This document shows positions 1 through 5,276 of a DNA stretch of 5,337 bases, piece after piece. The stretch covers positions 1-5,337 of the forward strand of contig JALUWC010000554.1 in NCBI GenBank assembly GCA_027019885.1, given 5' to 3'. Source of the stretch: Geoglobus sp. (GTDB taxonomy: Archaea > Halobacteriota > Archaeoglobi > Archaeoglobales > Archaeoglobaceae). Position numbers and translations under genes: made by a program. Under the pieces are notes generated by a model, which saw only the letters and a list, made by a program, of their open reading frames with translations, searched no databases and was not told the DNA's origin. How positions within the stretch are numbered: position 1 is the first letter of the stretch; the number at the start of each line of letters is the position of its first letter.

Positions 1-202
1 ACATAATGATAATAATCTTAATAATAATTATGAGTTAGACAGATATAAACGACCTGAAAATCAACCTTCAGAAAAACCATGAAAGTTTTTAACACTTTTG
101 CTTAGCACACCTCAGTGTTGAGACTATGAAAAACCTGCAAAGAATGTTTAGAAAAATTTCACCAGTCCATTACAGCCTCTGAATTTCAGAATAACAATTT
201 GT

Positions 203-210
203 TTTATATA
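203..210 (+). promoter_or_regulatory. Archaeal TATA box for the membrane protein/regulator operon
   Basis: The sequence tttatata is centred about 26 bases before the ATG at 233. That is the usual distance from TATA box to transcription start in archaea, so the mRNA probably begins at or within a few bases of the start codon (leaderless). No Shine-Dalgarno motif precedes this ATG, which agrees. The rest of 1-232 is AT-rich and I see no gene in it. Confidence 0.6.
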
Positions 211-232
211 TCCTCAGATAAATAATAATACC

Positions 233-859
233 ATGGAACAGAACATTTTCGAACTTAAAGAGGCGATTGAAAGAATAGAAGATAAACTGATATCTGCGGA
301 GAAGATATACACCGCAATCCAGTTTCAGGTATGGATGGTCGTAATGATTGTTTACTACATAATCATCACACCATTAAGCACAATACCCTGGCAGCTCACA
401 GCCATATACTGGATATCGGCCTTGCTGGTTGTGGCGTATATATCCTCAAAAATACTGAAAAGAATGAGAAATCTGTTTAAAAGCTATGGAAGCAAGACCC
501 GGAGCTCAGCACGTTTTGGACTTGGCATTGTTCTTTCCTGGGTTACTGGTTCCATAACTGGATGGATGATTATCCCATCATTCCTTTTGCAGAATGGAGT
601 TGAAGAGATGTCAGCAATCGCAATTGGCTTTCTTTCATTCATCAGCCTCTCGATATTCGGGATGTTTCTGACATTCAAGCGCTCCACACAGAGATCCGAA
701 TTAGAGATGGTGCCGGCATTTGCAATACCTGCACTTGCAGTTCTCGTCGTACCGCAAATTCAAACAGCTCAGATGGCCTATGCAGGATTTTGCGTTGCAT
801 CAGCTTTCGGTATAACTGTTCTGGCATACATGTACACTGCCTTCAGGGTGTTAAGGTGA
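233..859 (+). CDS. Six-helix integral membrane protein of unknown function
   Basis: I do not recognise a named family. The 208-residue product starts with a charged amphipathic helix (about residues 4-26, likely a short coiled coil on the cytoplasmic side). About six hydrophobic segments follow, near 31-47, 54-73, 95-118, 127-148, 159-175 and 181-203. Basic clusters (KILKRMRN near 73-80, KSYGSKTRSSAR near 83-94, FKRSTQR near 148-154) suggest cytoplasmic loops by the positive-inside rule. No catalytic motif or signal peptide is visible. It is the first gene of a two-gene unit: the TGA stop lies four bases before the ATG of a winged-helix regulator, and its last codons contain that gene's ribosome binding site. 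Pairs of a polytopic membrane protein and a small winged-helix protein are common in archaea; a sensing or transport role controlled by the partner is only inference. The start is supported by the TATA spacing. Confidence 0.8.
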   Translation: MEQNIFELKEAIERIEDKLISAEKIYTAIQFQVWMVVMIVYYIIITPLSTIPWQLTAIYWISALLVVAYISSKILKRMRNLFKSYGSKTRSSARFGLGIVLSWVTGSITGWMIIPSFLLQNGVEEMSAIAIGFLSFISLSIFGMFLTFKRSTQRSELEMVPAFAIPALAVLVVPQIQTAQMAYAGFCVASAFGITVLAYMYTAFRVLR

Positions 860-860
860 G
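853..860 (+). promoter_or_regulatory. Shine-Dalgarno site embedded in the end of the upstream gene
   Basis: AAGGTGAG spans the last codon and the stop codon of the membrane protein gene and lies three bases before the ATG at 864. It matches the archaeal anti-SD (16S 3' end, AUCACCUCC). This indicates translational coupling of the two genes. Confidence 0.6.
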
Positions 861-863
861 CAA

Positions 864-1208
864 ATGTTCCGGGAGCTCATAGAAAACCACGCTCTCGGCA
901 ACCCAATCAGACTGAGCATAATGCTCTACCTGTTACCGAGAGGAGAGGTTCTTTTTAAAGAATTGGTCGAGATTCTTGAAATATCTCCCGGAAACCTCGA
1001 CTCTCACCTGAAAAGGCTTGAAAAAGAAGGGTATGTGAGGATCAAGAAGATTATAGCTGACAGACCCAGAACTTCAGTGGAAATAACAGAGAAAGGAGCT
1101 GTGGAAACAGGAAAATATCTGAGAATGCTAAAGGAGATTATTGAGGATTTTGAAAAACAGTATGATCGCAGTGCATTTACCTCAGAGTTCTCTGACAGTA
1201 TTGATTAA
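864..1208 (+). CDS. Small winged-helix transcriptional regulator (MarR/ArsR-like, HTH_34 type)
   Basis: This 114-residue protein has the layout of the archaeal winged-helix DNA-binding family (HTH_34, within the MarR/ArsR superfamily). The first helix is NPIRLSIMLYLL (about 13-24), the second FKELVEILE (about 31-39). The recognition helix is SPGNLDSHLKRLEKEGYV (about 41-58), followed by a beta wing rich in Lys/Arg (about 58-77, ending in VEITEKG). A C-terminal helix (about 80-100) probably forms the dimer interface. It has no membrane segment and no cysteine, so no metal or redox sensing site is evident. It is co-transcribed with the upstream six-helix protein and probably regulates that operon, perhaps with the membrane protein as signal partner; both points are inference. 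Its last 27 bases overlap the 3' end of the convergent aminopeptidase gene. Confidence 0.88.
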   Translation: MFRELIENHALGNPIRLSIMLYLLPRGEVLFKELVEILEISPGNLDSHLKRLEKEGYVRIKKIIADRPRTSVEITEKGAVETGKYLRMLKEIIEDFEKQYDRSAFTSEFSDSID

Positions 1209-2192
1209 AAGTTCCACTAAAGCCCTGACATCTCCAATGTGAATCATCTCCACCTCGCTGTGCAGATATTTGACCGGAACGCTGAGAGTGAGAATCTCGC
1301 TCTTGTGTTCGAATGCGGATGAGTCTGTTCCTCCGCCTGTGGTTCCAATTTGCACATGAATTCCTGCCTTTTCGGCTATGTCCATCACTCTTCTGGCTAA
1401 TCTTCTCGAGTATATGGCTGAGTTATCTACTGCCCTTATCACCGGTCCATCCCCAAGCTTAACATCACCTGTCAGAATGTTGCAGCAACCAAAGGAATCC
1501 ACCGCTATCGCATATTTCGGAAAGAAGCTGTTTGATAAAAATCTGGCTCCTTTCAATCCATTCTCTTCCTGAACGGTGAAGGCAAAGATGAGCTTTCCAT
1601 CAATACTGCCTTCAATTCCAGTTTCAGCAAAATGCTTTATGACTTCCAGCAGCACAGCTGCTCCAAATCTGTCATCAAGAGAACGGCATGAGACAAATCT
1701 GTTGTTTAGGACTGCAAAGTGCTTTTTGAAAACAGCAAAGTCCAGAGGTTTGACACCCAGTTCGATTGCCTCTTCTCTACTCTCTACACCAATGTCAATA
1801 CTCAATCTGTGCCAAGGTGCTGTCTCCATTTCGCCCTCGATGTTGAGATGAGGCGGAACTGCCCCAATAACTCCATCCACCTTCCCATTTTCAGTTATAA
1901 CATCAACGTGTCTTCCATAGAGCAGCCTGTCATCAATTCTTCCAATCTTTCTGAAGGTGAGCTCTCCGTCGTTGGTTATACCGGTTACTATCAGTCCGAT
2001 CTCATCGATGTGGGCCATAAAAATTGCTCTGTCATTCCCATCCCCAATTTCAACGATAAGGTTCCCTATCCTGTCCTCATGAAATTCAGCATAGGGTGTG
2101 AGCCATTCTTTAAGTCTCTCCCTGATGTAGTCCTCATATCCTGAAATTCCCGGAATTAAAGTGAGGTCTTTCAGCAGTTCAACCAGCTCCAT
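1182..2192 (-). CDS. M42 family aminopeptidase (TET/FrvX-type metallopeptidase)
   Basis: This is a cytoplasmic di-metal aminopeptidase of the M42 family. Members assemble into dodecameric tetrahedral (TET) particles that trim peptides released by the proteasome. The frame stays open up to an ATG at 2315 (377 aa). I choose the ATG at 2192 (336 aa) because family proteins are usually about 340-350 residues, the family-like N terminus begins at MELVELLKDL, a strong GAGGTG site lies six bases upstream, and a TATA box lies a further 20-odd bases upstream. Numbered from this start, the expected active-site residues are all present: His61 and Asp63 in AHIDEIG, Asp173/Asp174 in SLDDRFG, catalytic Glu209 and metal ligand Glu210 in VQEENGLKGA, Asp232 in AVDSFG, the GTTGGGTDSS loop (Asp290), and His311 in KYLHSE. 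It therefore looks active. The usual DTPG-like stretch after Asp232 is replaced by SFGCCN. Substrate preference within M42 cannot be read from the sequence. Confidence 0.93.
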   Translation of the reverse strand: MELVELLKDLTLIPGISGYEDYIRERLKEWLTPYAEFHEDRIGNLIVEIGDGNDRAIFMAHIDEIGLIVTGITNDGELTFRKIGRIDDRLLYGRHVDVITENGKVDGVIGAVPPHLNIEGEMETAPWHRLSIDIGVESREEAIELGVKPLDFAVFKKHFAVLNNRFVSCRSLDDRFGAAVLLEVIKHFAETGIEGSIDGKLIFAFTVQEENGLKGARFLSNSFFPKYAIAVDSFGCCNILTGDVKLGDGPVIRAVDNSAIYSRRLARRVMDIAEKAGIHVQIGTTGGGTDSSAFEHKSEILTLSVPVKYLHSEVEMIHIGDVRALVELLINTVREL

Positions 2193-2198
2193 TTCGAG

Positions 2199-2204
2199 CA
2201 CCTC
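2199..2204 (-). promoter_or_regulatory. Shine-Dalgarno site deciding the aminopeptidase start
   Basis: Read on the minus strand, GAGGTG lies six bases before the ATG at 2192 and matches the archaeal anti-SD. No comparable site precedes the upstream in-frame ATG at 2315, so it favours the shorter 336-residue protein. Confidence 0.6.
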
Positions 2205-2223
2205 AGATTCAGTATAGTTTCCG

Positions 2224-2236
2224 ATAATATATATTT
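2224..2236 (-). promoter_or_regulatory. TATA box for the aminopeptidase gene
   Basis: The minus strand reads AAATATATATTAT, an excellent archaeal TATA element. With normal spacing it places the transcription start near 2203-2206, leaving a leader of about a dozen bases that just contains the GAGGTG site. It lies inside the longer version of the ORF, which is further evidence against the start at 2315. Confidence 0.6.
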
Positions 2237-2429
2237 CACCAATGAAATTTCTGCGGTCTGGTTGGAAGCTCTTTTGCCAATCTTCCTGTGGACTTGTATC
2301 CCTCTCTTTTTTCAAAAATCAATCTCAAATCCGGAATTTTGTCCGCTCTTGTTTTTGGCGATCAAATAATTCCACGAAAAAAGAAGTGGTATAAGTTTAT
2401 ATCGAATGGGGTCGGTGGGATATTAATAC
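2237..2429. other. Host/element junction spacer without a gene
   Basis: Between the aminopeptidase start (2192) and the integrase start (2483) lie 290 bases without a credible gene. The region holds divergent promoters, a weak CCAC/GTGG hairpin (2372-2389) and a second TATA-like stretch, gtttatat, at 2395-2402. If the right-hand element entered by site-specific recombination, its left attachment site should be here. No tRNA gene or tRNA fragment is visible, and the other attachment copy is not in the window, so the exact boundary cannot be set. Confidence 0.4.
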
Positions 2430-2478
2430 ATATCAGCATGGGTTCAGAAAAAATTAAATAATAGTGCATAGCTGATAT
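2430..2478. repeat. Inverted repeat flanking the integrase promoter
   Basis: ATATCAGC at 2430-2437 is the exact reverse complement of GCTGATAT at 2471-2478. With a one-base bulge the match extends to ATG/CAT (atatcagc-atg against atatcagctatg). The arms bracket the A/T-rich stretch proposed as the integrase TATA box. This could be a pair of operator half-sites for a regulator or recombinase arm-binding sites. Chance cannot be excluded for 8 bp arms. Confidence 0.45.
2452..2460 (+). promoter_or_regulatory. Probable TATA box for the integrase gene
   Basis: The stretch aattaaata, preceded by a purine-rich A run that could act as BRE, lies about 26 bases before the GTG at 2483. That would make the message leaderless from the GTG. 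An alternative TATA-like sequence is at 2395-2402. Confidence 0.45.
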
Positions 2479-2482
2479 CTTT

Positions 2483-3694
2483 GTGCCATATAAGGGCATG
2501 GAATCCTTTGATATCCGAGAGGATTGTATTAAAAGGTGGGCATACGATTTAAAGCCATCTACAGCAAGGAGTTATGTATATTATTTTCTTAAGTATCTCG
2601 AATGGGTTAAAGAGTCAAGATATTGGAGTTCTGCTGAGGAAATGCTGAATGAGGCTAAAACGGGTGACCGGGACACTCTTTATTCACATTTGGATATCCT
2701 TTTAGAATACATAAAGCAGCAGAAGACTGGGGTAAAAGACAGGAAAAATAAGTTTCAAGCAGTTAAGAGTTTCTATGAGTATCACCGAGTATTTTTGCCA
2801 AAACTATCGAGGCAGGAGATAAATAGAGTTTTTCAGCCAAGTGAGGCTGATAAGCTTAGGGCTGTTACATTGCCACCTTTGACCATTGCGGAACTTCGGG
2901 AAATAATTATCCATGCTCCTCAACCCTATAAGGCTGCATATATGGTTTGTTTTCAGGCAGCTCTTGCTGCATCGGAATACGATCAGTTTAACAAATTTGC
3001 ATGGAAGCAGATTATTGATAAGCTTGATGAGAAAGAGCCTATTAGAATAGATCTTTTTAGATCTAAAGTTAGCAAAACAGAGATTAAGAAGTATTATACT
3101 TTTTTGGGAGAAGATGCGAAGATGTTGATTAAATCTTGGTTAAAAGAGAGACTCGATTGTGGCAGAGATGAGCTTTTTGTAGTGTATAATCGTAGGAAAA
3201 AGGAGTATGTCCCATTGACATCCCGGTTGCTTGGGAATATGCTGACCAAGATCGCAAAGAGGATTGGGATTATAGAGCAGAATGGTTTGAATCGCTACCA
3301 CGTTCATCTTCATGAATTTAGAGATCTATTTAAGTCGCTTTGCACTTTGCATGGTGTTAATGCTGTTGCAAGTGAGTTTTTTCTTGGACATGTGATTGAC
3401 AGGCTTGGTTATGATAAAAGTCCGGAGTATGATGTTGAATGGTTTAAACAGGAGTATTTGAAAGTTGAGCCTGTTTTGAATGTTCTTTCGAATGTTGGAG
3501 CAAAGGAGATTGAAAGAGCAAAAGAGGAAGTTAGAGCCGAATTTAATAAAGCACTTGAGGCTGTGGTTCTTGAAAATCGTGCTCTGAAGGAGAGGCTTCA
3601 GAAGGTTGAGAAAGCACTCAAGACATTTATGGAAATAGCTATGTCAGACCCAGAAGCATTACCTGTGCTGAAGGACTTTTTGGATCAGGCGTAA
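2483..3694 (+). CDS. Divergent archaeal tyrosine recombinase (integrase) with C-terminal coiled coil
   Basis: This is a 403-residue site-specific recombinase that probably integrates and excises the element. An N-terminal helical SAM-like core-binding domain (about 10-110) is followed by the catalytic domain (about 130-335). Box II is clear: HEFR gives His277 and Arg280, and LGH gives His303. A beta-hairpin with candidate Lys residues is at SKVSKTEIKKYY (about 194-205). The nucleophile is one of Tyr310, Tyr316 or Tyr325; spacing does not settle which. At box I, the usual TGLRxSEL is replaced by AALAASEY (159-166), so the first catalytic Arg is absent at the expected place. Residues about 340-378 are charged with Leu/Val heptads and likely form a coiled coil, perhaps for multimerisation. 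The gene is complete, so it was not split by integration as in SSV-type elements. The GTG start fits the TATA spacing; ATG at 2498 is an alternative that loses five residues. Confidence 0.85.
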   Translation: MPYKGMESFDIREDCIKRWAYDLKPSTARSYVYYFLKYLEWVKESRYWSSAEEMLNEAKTGDRDTLYSHLDILLEYIKQQKTGVKDRKNKFQAVKSFYEYHRVFLPKLSRQEINRVFQPSEADKLRAVTLPPLTIAELREIIIHAPQPYKAAYMVCFQAALAASEYDQFNKFAWKQIIDKLDEKEPIRIDLFRSKVSKTEIKKYYTFLGEDAKMLIKSWLKERLDCGRDELFVVYNRRKKEYVPLTSRLLGNMLTKIAKRIGIIEQNGLNRYHVHLHEFRDLFKSLCTLHGVNAVASEFFLGHVIDRLGYDKSPEYDVEWFKQEYLKVEPVLNVLSNVGAKEIERAKEEVRAEFNKALEAVVLENRALKERLQKVEKALKTFMEIAMSDPEALPVLKDFLDQA

Positions 3695-3700
3695 TTTTTT
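3695..3700 (+). terminator. Possible T-tract terminator after the integrase
   Basis: Six T residues directly follow the integrase TAA. Short T runs are sufficient for intrinsic termination in archaea. It lies just upstream of a new promoter, which fits separate transcription of the next operon. Confidence 0.4.
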
Positions 3701-3706
3701 AGCGGT

Positions 3707-3715
3707 TTTATAAAT
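3707..3715 (+). promoter_or_regulatory. TATA box of the virion-like gene operon
   Basis: The sequence tttataaat is centred about 29 bases before the ATG at 3740, placing the transcription start at or just before the start codon. There is no Shine-Dalgarno motif before this ATG, consistent with a leaderless first gene, whereas both downstream genes do have one. Confidence 0.6.
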
Positions 3716-3739
3716 TGTAAACTTATTTTCTATTTTGAA

Positions 3740-3973
3740 ATGAAGCACCAGCACACAGAGCTGATAATTACCTTTGGTCTGCTGGCATTGGCTGAACTGT
3801 TGTTAGATGTGATCGCAGGTGACTGGATAAAGCAGTGGATTCAGGAGCATTTTGGGACAATTCCAGCAATACTGGGCTTTTTGGCGGTGCTGGTGTTGAT
3901 ATGGGTGAGAGTTAGGAAGTATGAGAGTCTGGCAGGTGGGAGTAGGAAGAGAGGAGGAAGGAAGAAAAGGTGA
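3740..3973 (+). CDS. Small two-helix membrane protein with basic tail, candidate virion protein
   Basis: This 77-residue protein is of unrecognised family. It has a hydrophobic segment at about 7-27, a short amphipathic stretch (DWIKQWIQEHFG, about 28-39), a second hydrophobic segment at about 40-58, and a strongly basic, glycine-containing tail ending in KRGGRKKR. Two helices with a short loop put both ends on the same side, probably inside by the positive-inside rule; in a virion the basic tail could contact DNA. It opens a three-gene run and its stop codon lies within the tandem GGTGAG motifs that serve the next gene, six bases before that ATG. Size and topology resemble minor or major coat proteins of membrane-containing archaeal viruses, but that is inference from architecture, not from a recognised motif. 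Confidence 0.7.
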   Translation: MKHQHTELIITFGLLALAELLLDVIAGDWIKQWIQEHFGTIPAILGFLAVLVLIWVRVRKYESLAGGSRKRGGRKKR

Positions 3974-3979
3974 GGTGAG
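3967..3979 (+). promoter_or_regulatory. Tandem Shine-Dalgarno motifs before the four-helix protein
   Basis: AGGTGAG occurs twice in overlapping register (AAGGTGAGGTGAG) across the stop codon of the 77-residue gene and up to the ATG at 3980. The first copy has usable spacing of about five bases; the second abuts the start. This points to translational coupling and strong initiation. Confidence 0.55.
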
Positions 3980-4375
3980 ATGGCGAGATATAAGCGGTAT
4001 TATGGCGGTGGTTTTAAGAAAGGAAGGATTGACATGGTGGAAGCGGCGGCATTGGTGGCTTTTGTTATCTTTGGTATTGGGGTCTTTGGGCTTGGAAGCA
4101 TTAACCTAACATGGGTCACAGACTTTGGCTTTGTCGGGGTGGTGGTATCTGCTTTGGTTGTATTCGCTAAAGGAAAAGAGAAGAAAAGCAACAGAAAAAT
4201 AACCGCTATTGAGATTGGAGCTTTAGCGGTGGCTATTGGTCTCCCATTGGCGGCGGCTGGCTATTTAACCAGTGTTGGCATAGACATAAGCACGTATCTG
4301 GCAGATGCCACAAATGCTTTCATAATGCTGATCGTGAGCGTTGGGGCTTTGATTGTAGCGGCATCACAAGACTAA
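3980..4375 (+). CDS. Four-helix hydrophobic protein with internal duplication, candidate capsid protein
   Basis: This 131-residue protein has a basic, glycine- and tyrosine-rich N terminus (MARYKRYYGGGFKKGR) and hydrophobic segments near 20-39, 47-63, 77-97 and 112-128. A basic loop (KGKEKKSNRK, 64-73) separates them into two pairs. The two pairs look like repeats. MVEAAALVA (19-27) corresponds to AIEIGALAVA (76-85), INLT (41-44) to IDIS (101-104), and VVVSALVVFA (54-63) to LIVSVGALIVAA (117-128); each half is preceded by a basic segment ending near R/RK. Coat proteins of spindle-shaped archaeal viruses are small proteins with two hydrophobic helices, so this could be a fused pair of such units. 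That is inference. Other options are a holin or a membrane anchor. Met19 (ATG at 4034) is an alternative start, but the Shine-Dalgarno motifs favour 3980. Confidence 0.75.
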   Translation: MARYKRYYGGGFKKGRIDMVEAAALVAFVIFGIGVFGLGSINLTWVTDFGFVGVVVSALVVFAKGKEKKSNRKITAIEIGALAVAIGLPLAAAGYLTSVGIDISTYLADATNAFIMLIVSVGALIVAASQD

Positions 4376-4385
4376 GCCTTTACTC

Positions 4386-4393
4386 TTTTTTTT
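4386..4393 (+). terminator. T8 tract between capsid-like gene and exported protein gene
   Basis: A run of eight T residues lies ten bases after the stop codon of the four-helix protein and before the next gene's Shine-Dalgarno site. It is long enough for intrinsic archaeal termination. Partial termination here would give more of the small hydrophobic proteins than of the large exported one, as expected for coat versus minor surface proteins. No separate promoter is evident for the gene at 4407. Confidence 0.45.
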
Positions 4394-4395
4394 AT

Positions 4396-4403
4396 GGGGT
4401 GAG
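4396..4403 (+). promoter_or_regulatory. Shine-Dalgarno site of the exported protein gene
   Basis: GGGGTGAG lies three bases before the ATG at 4407 and contains the GGTGA core complementary to the archaeal 16S tail. It supports this start, which also gives a well-formed signal peptide. Confidence 0.6.
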
Positions 4404-4406
4404 AGC

Positions 4407-5276
4407 ATGGGCGATAAGAGAAAAGCAGTAATGGCGGCTTTGATGCTCAGTATTCTGATTGGGCAAGTGACAGCACTCACATTAATTGATTACCTTACGC
4501 CAGTTGTTCTTGGACCAATAGGTATTATTGGTTATTGGCTTGGATTGCAGAAGTCAGAAGATTATCAGCAGCTAATATCTGATTATCAAGCTAAGCTAAC
4601 ATCAAGCACAATTCAGAACGCTGTTAATACCCGTTTAGATCTGAAAGAGATTTATGCAAGAGACCAGAATATTTATGGCTTTGGACAAGACATATCAGAA
4701 TATACCAAAAATTATGCATGGTCTTTAGCTAAATACACACTTCTAAAAGCGTTATCGAATGGTTCAACACTTACAGAGGCTAAAGCATTGGCAAAGCAAG
4801 CAGTAGAGGAATATTATCAGAATGTTACGGCGTCAATAATAGCGAATCAGAATGAAACAAATAATCTTTTGTGGCATGTGATTCAGAATTACGCAAACAC
4901 TTCAGGGCTTGACACTTTCACGTTAAAAGCATATTTCAAGAGTCATTTTTCTAATAAGTATGGAACTGTATCTTATAGCTTTAACCCATCAACGGCGGCA
5001 TGGTCGGGAAGTTGGGTGCAGTTTCAGGGTGGCACACAGGTTGATGAATTTATTGCTCAGGGTTACAGAGAAAACACAAAGACAATTTCAGCAGTCAATA
5101 GGACATATTCGATTACAGTCATTGAGCTTAAGGTTTATCATCACTACTACAACGGCTTAAGCCATCAATACGATTATGATTACGAAGAAATGACATCGGC
5201 AACCCTCGCAGGAAATGAGATTTATAACACAATAGAGTGTGACATCCTCCACAGGCTAAAGCCTGTGGCTTCCTAG
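4407..5276 (+). pseudogene. Exported virion-like surface protein, truncated at its C terminus by an IS
   Basis: The ORF gives 289 residues, but only about 277 are native. A signal peptide is present: DKRK, then a hydrophobic core (about 7-19), with probable cleavage after VTA (residue 23). A second apolar stretch (about 30-47) could be a membrane or fusion-like segment. The mature part is rich in Tyr, Asn, Ser and Thr, with helical regions (about 52-160) and then a likely beta-rich part (about 186-245). Five N-glycosylation sequons are visible: Asn118, 139, 149, 164 and 231. From Cys278 the reading frame enters the IS end: the final CDILHRLKPVAS is what a frame gives when read into an IS605-type terminal hairpin. 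The original C terminus, possibly with a membrane anchor, must lie beyond the IS. Placement after the coat-like genes suggests a spike or surface glycoprotein. I do not recognise a specific family. Confidence 0.65.
5249..5268. repeat. Perfect subterminal hairpin of the IS end
   Basis: CCACAGGC (5249-5256) pairs perfectly with GCCTGTGG (5261-5268) around a TAAA loop; the innermost T/A can extend the stem to nine pairs. It lies within ten bases of the proposed IS tip, where TnpA of IS200/IS605 elements binds hairpins. Confidence 0.8.

Noticed and set aside
91..119. AACACT/AGTGTT inverted repeat upstream of the first gene
   Set aside because: Only six base pairs with a 17-base loop in AT-rich DNA, far from the TATA box; chance is likely.
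1576..2144. Plus-strand open frames opposite the aminopeptidase
   Set aside because: They are antisense shadows of a well-conserved coding sequence, with no promoter or SD and no recognisable protein features.
2193..2315. Upstream extension of the aminopeptidase reading frame to the ATG at 2315
   Set aside because: It would add 41 residues unlike the family, it contains the probable TATA box, and the strong GAGGTG site lies before the ATG at 2192.
2372..2389. CCAC/GTGG hairpin in the spacer
   Set aside because: A four-base stem with a ten-base loop is too weak to call a terminator or binding site.
2440..2455. GGGTTCAGA resembling a tRNA T-loop, as a possible attachment-site tRNA fragment
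   Set aside because: No acceptor stem, anticodon arm or complementary T-stem is found around it.
4018..4060. Class III (pilin-type) signal peptide in the 131-residue protein (KKG followed by a hydrophobic helix)
   Set aside because: The glutamate falls at +6 rather than the usual +5, and the protein has four helices with an internal repeat, unlike a pilin.
3921..4191. Alternative frames over the small membrane protein genes, on both strands
   Set aside because: They overlap two genes that have good starts, SD motifs and clear membrane topology; their own sequences are low-complexity shadows.
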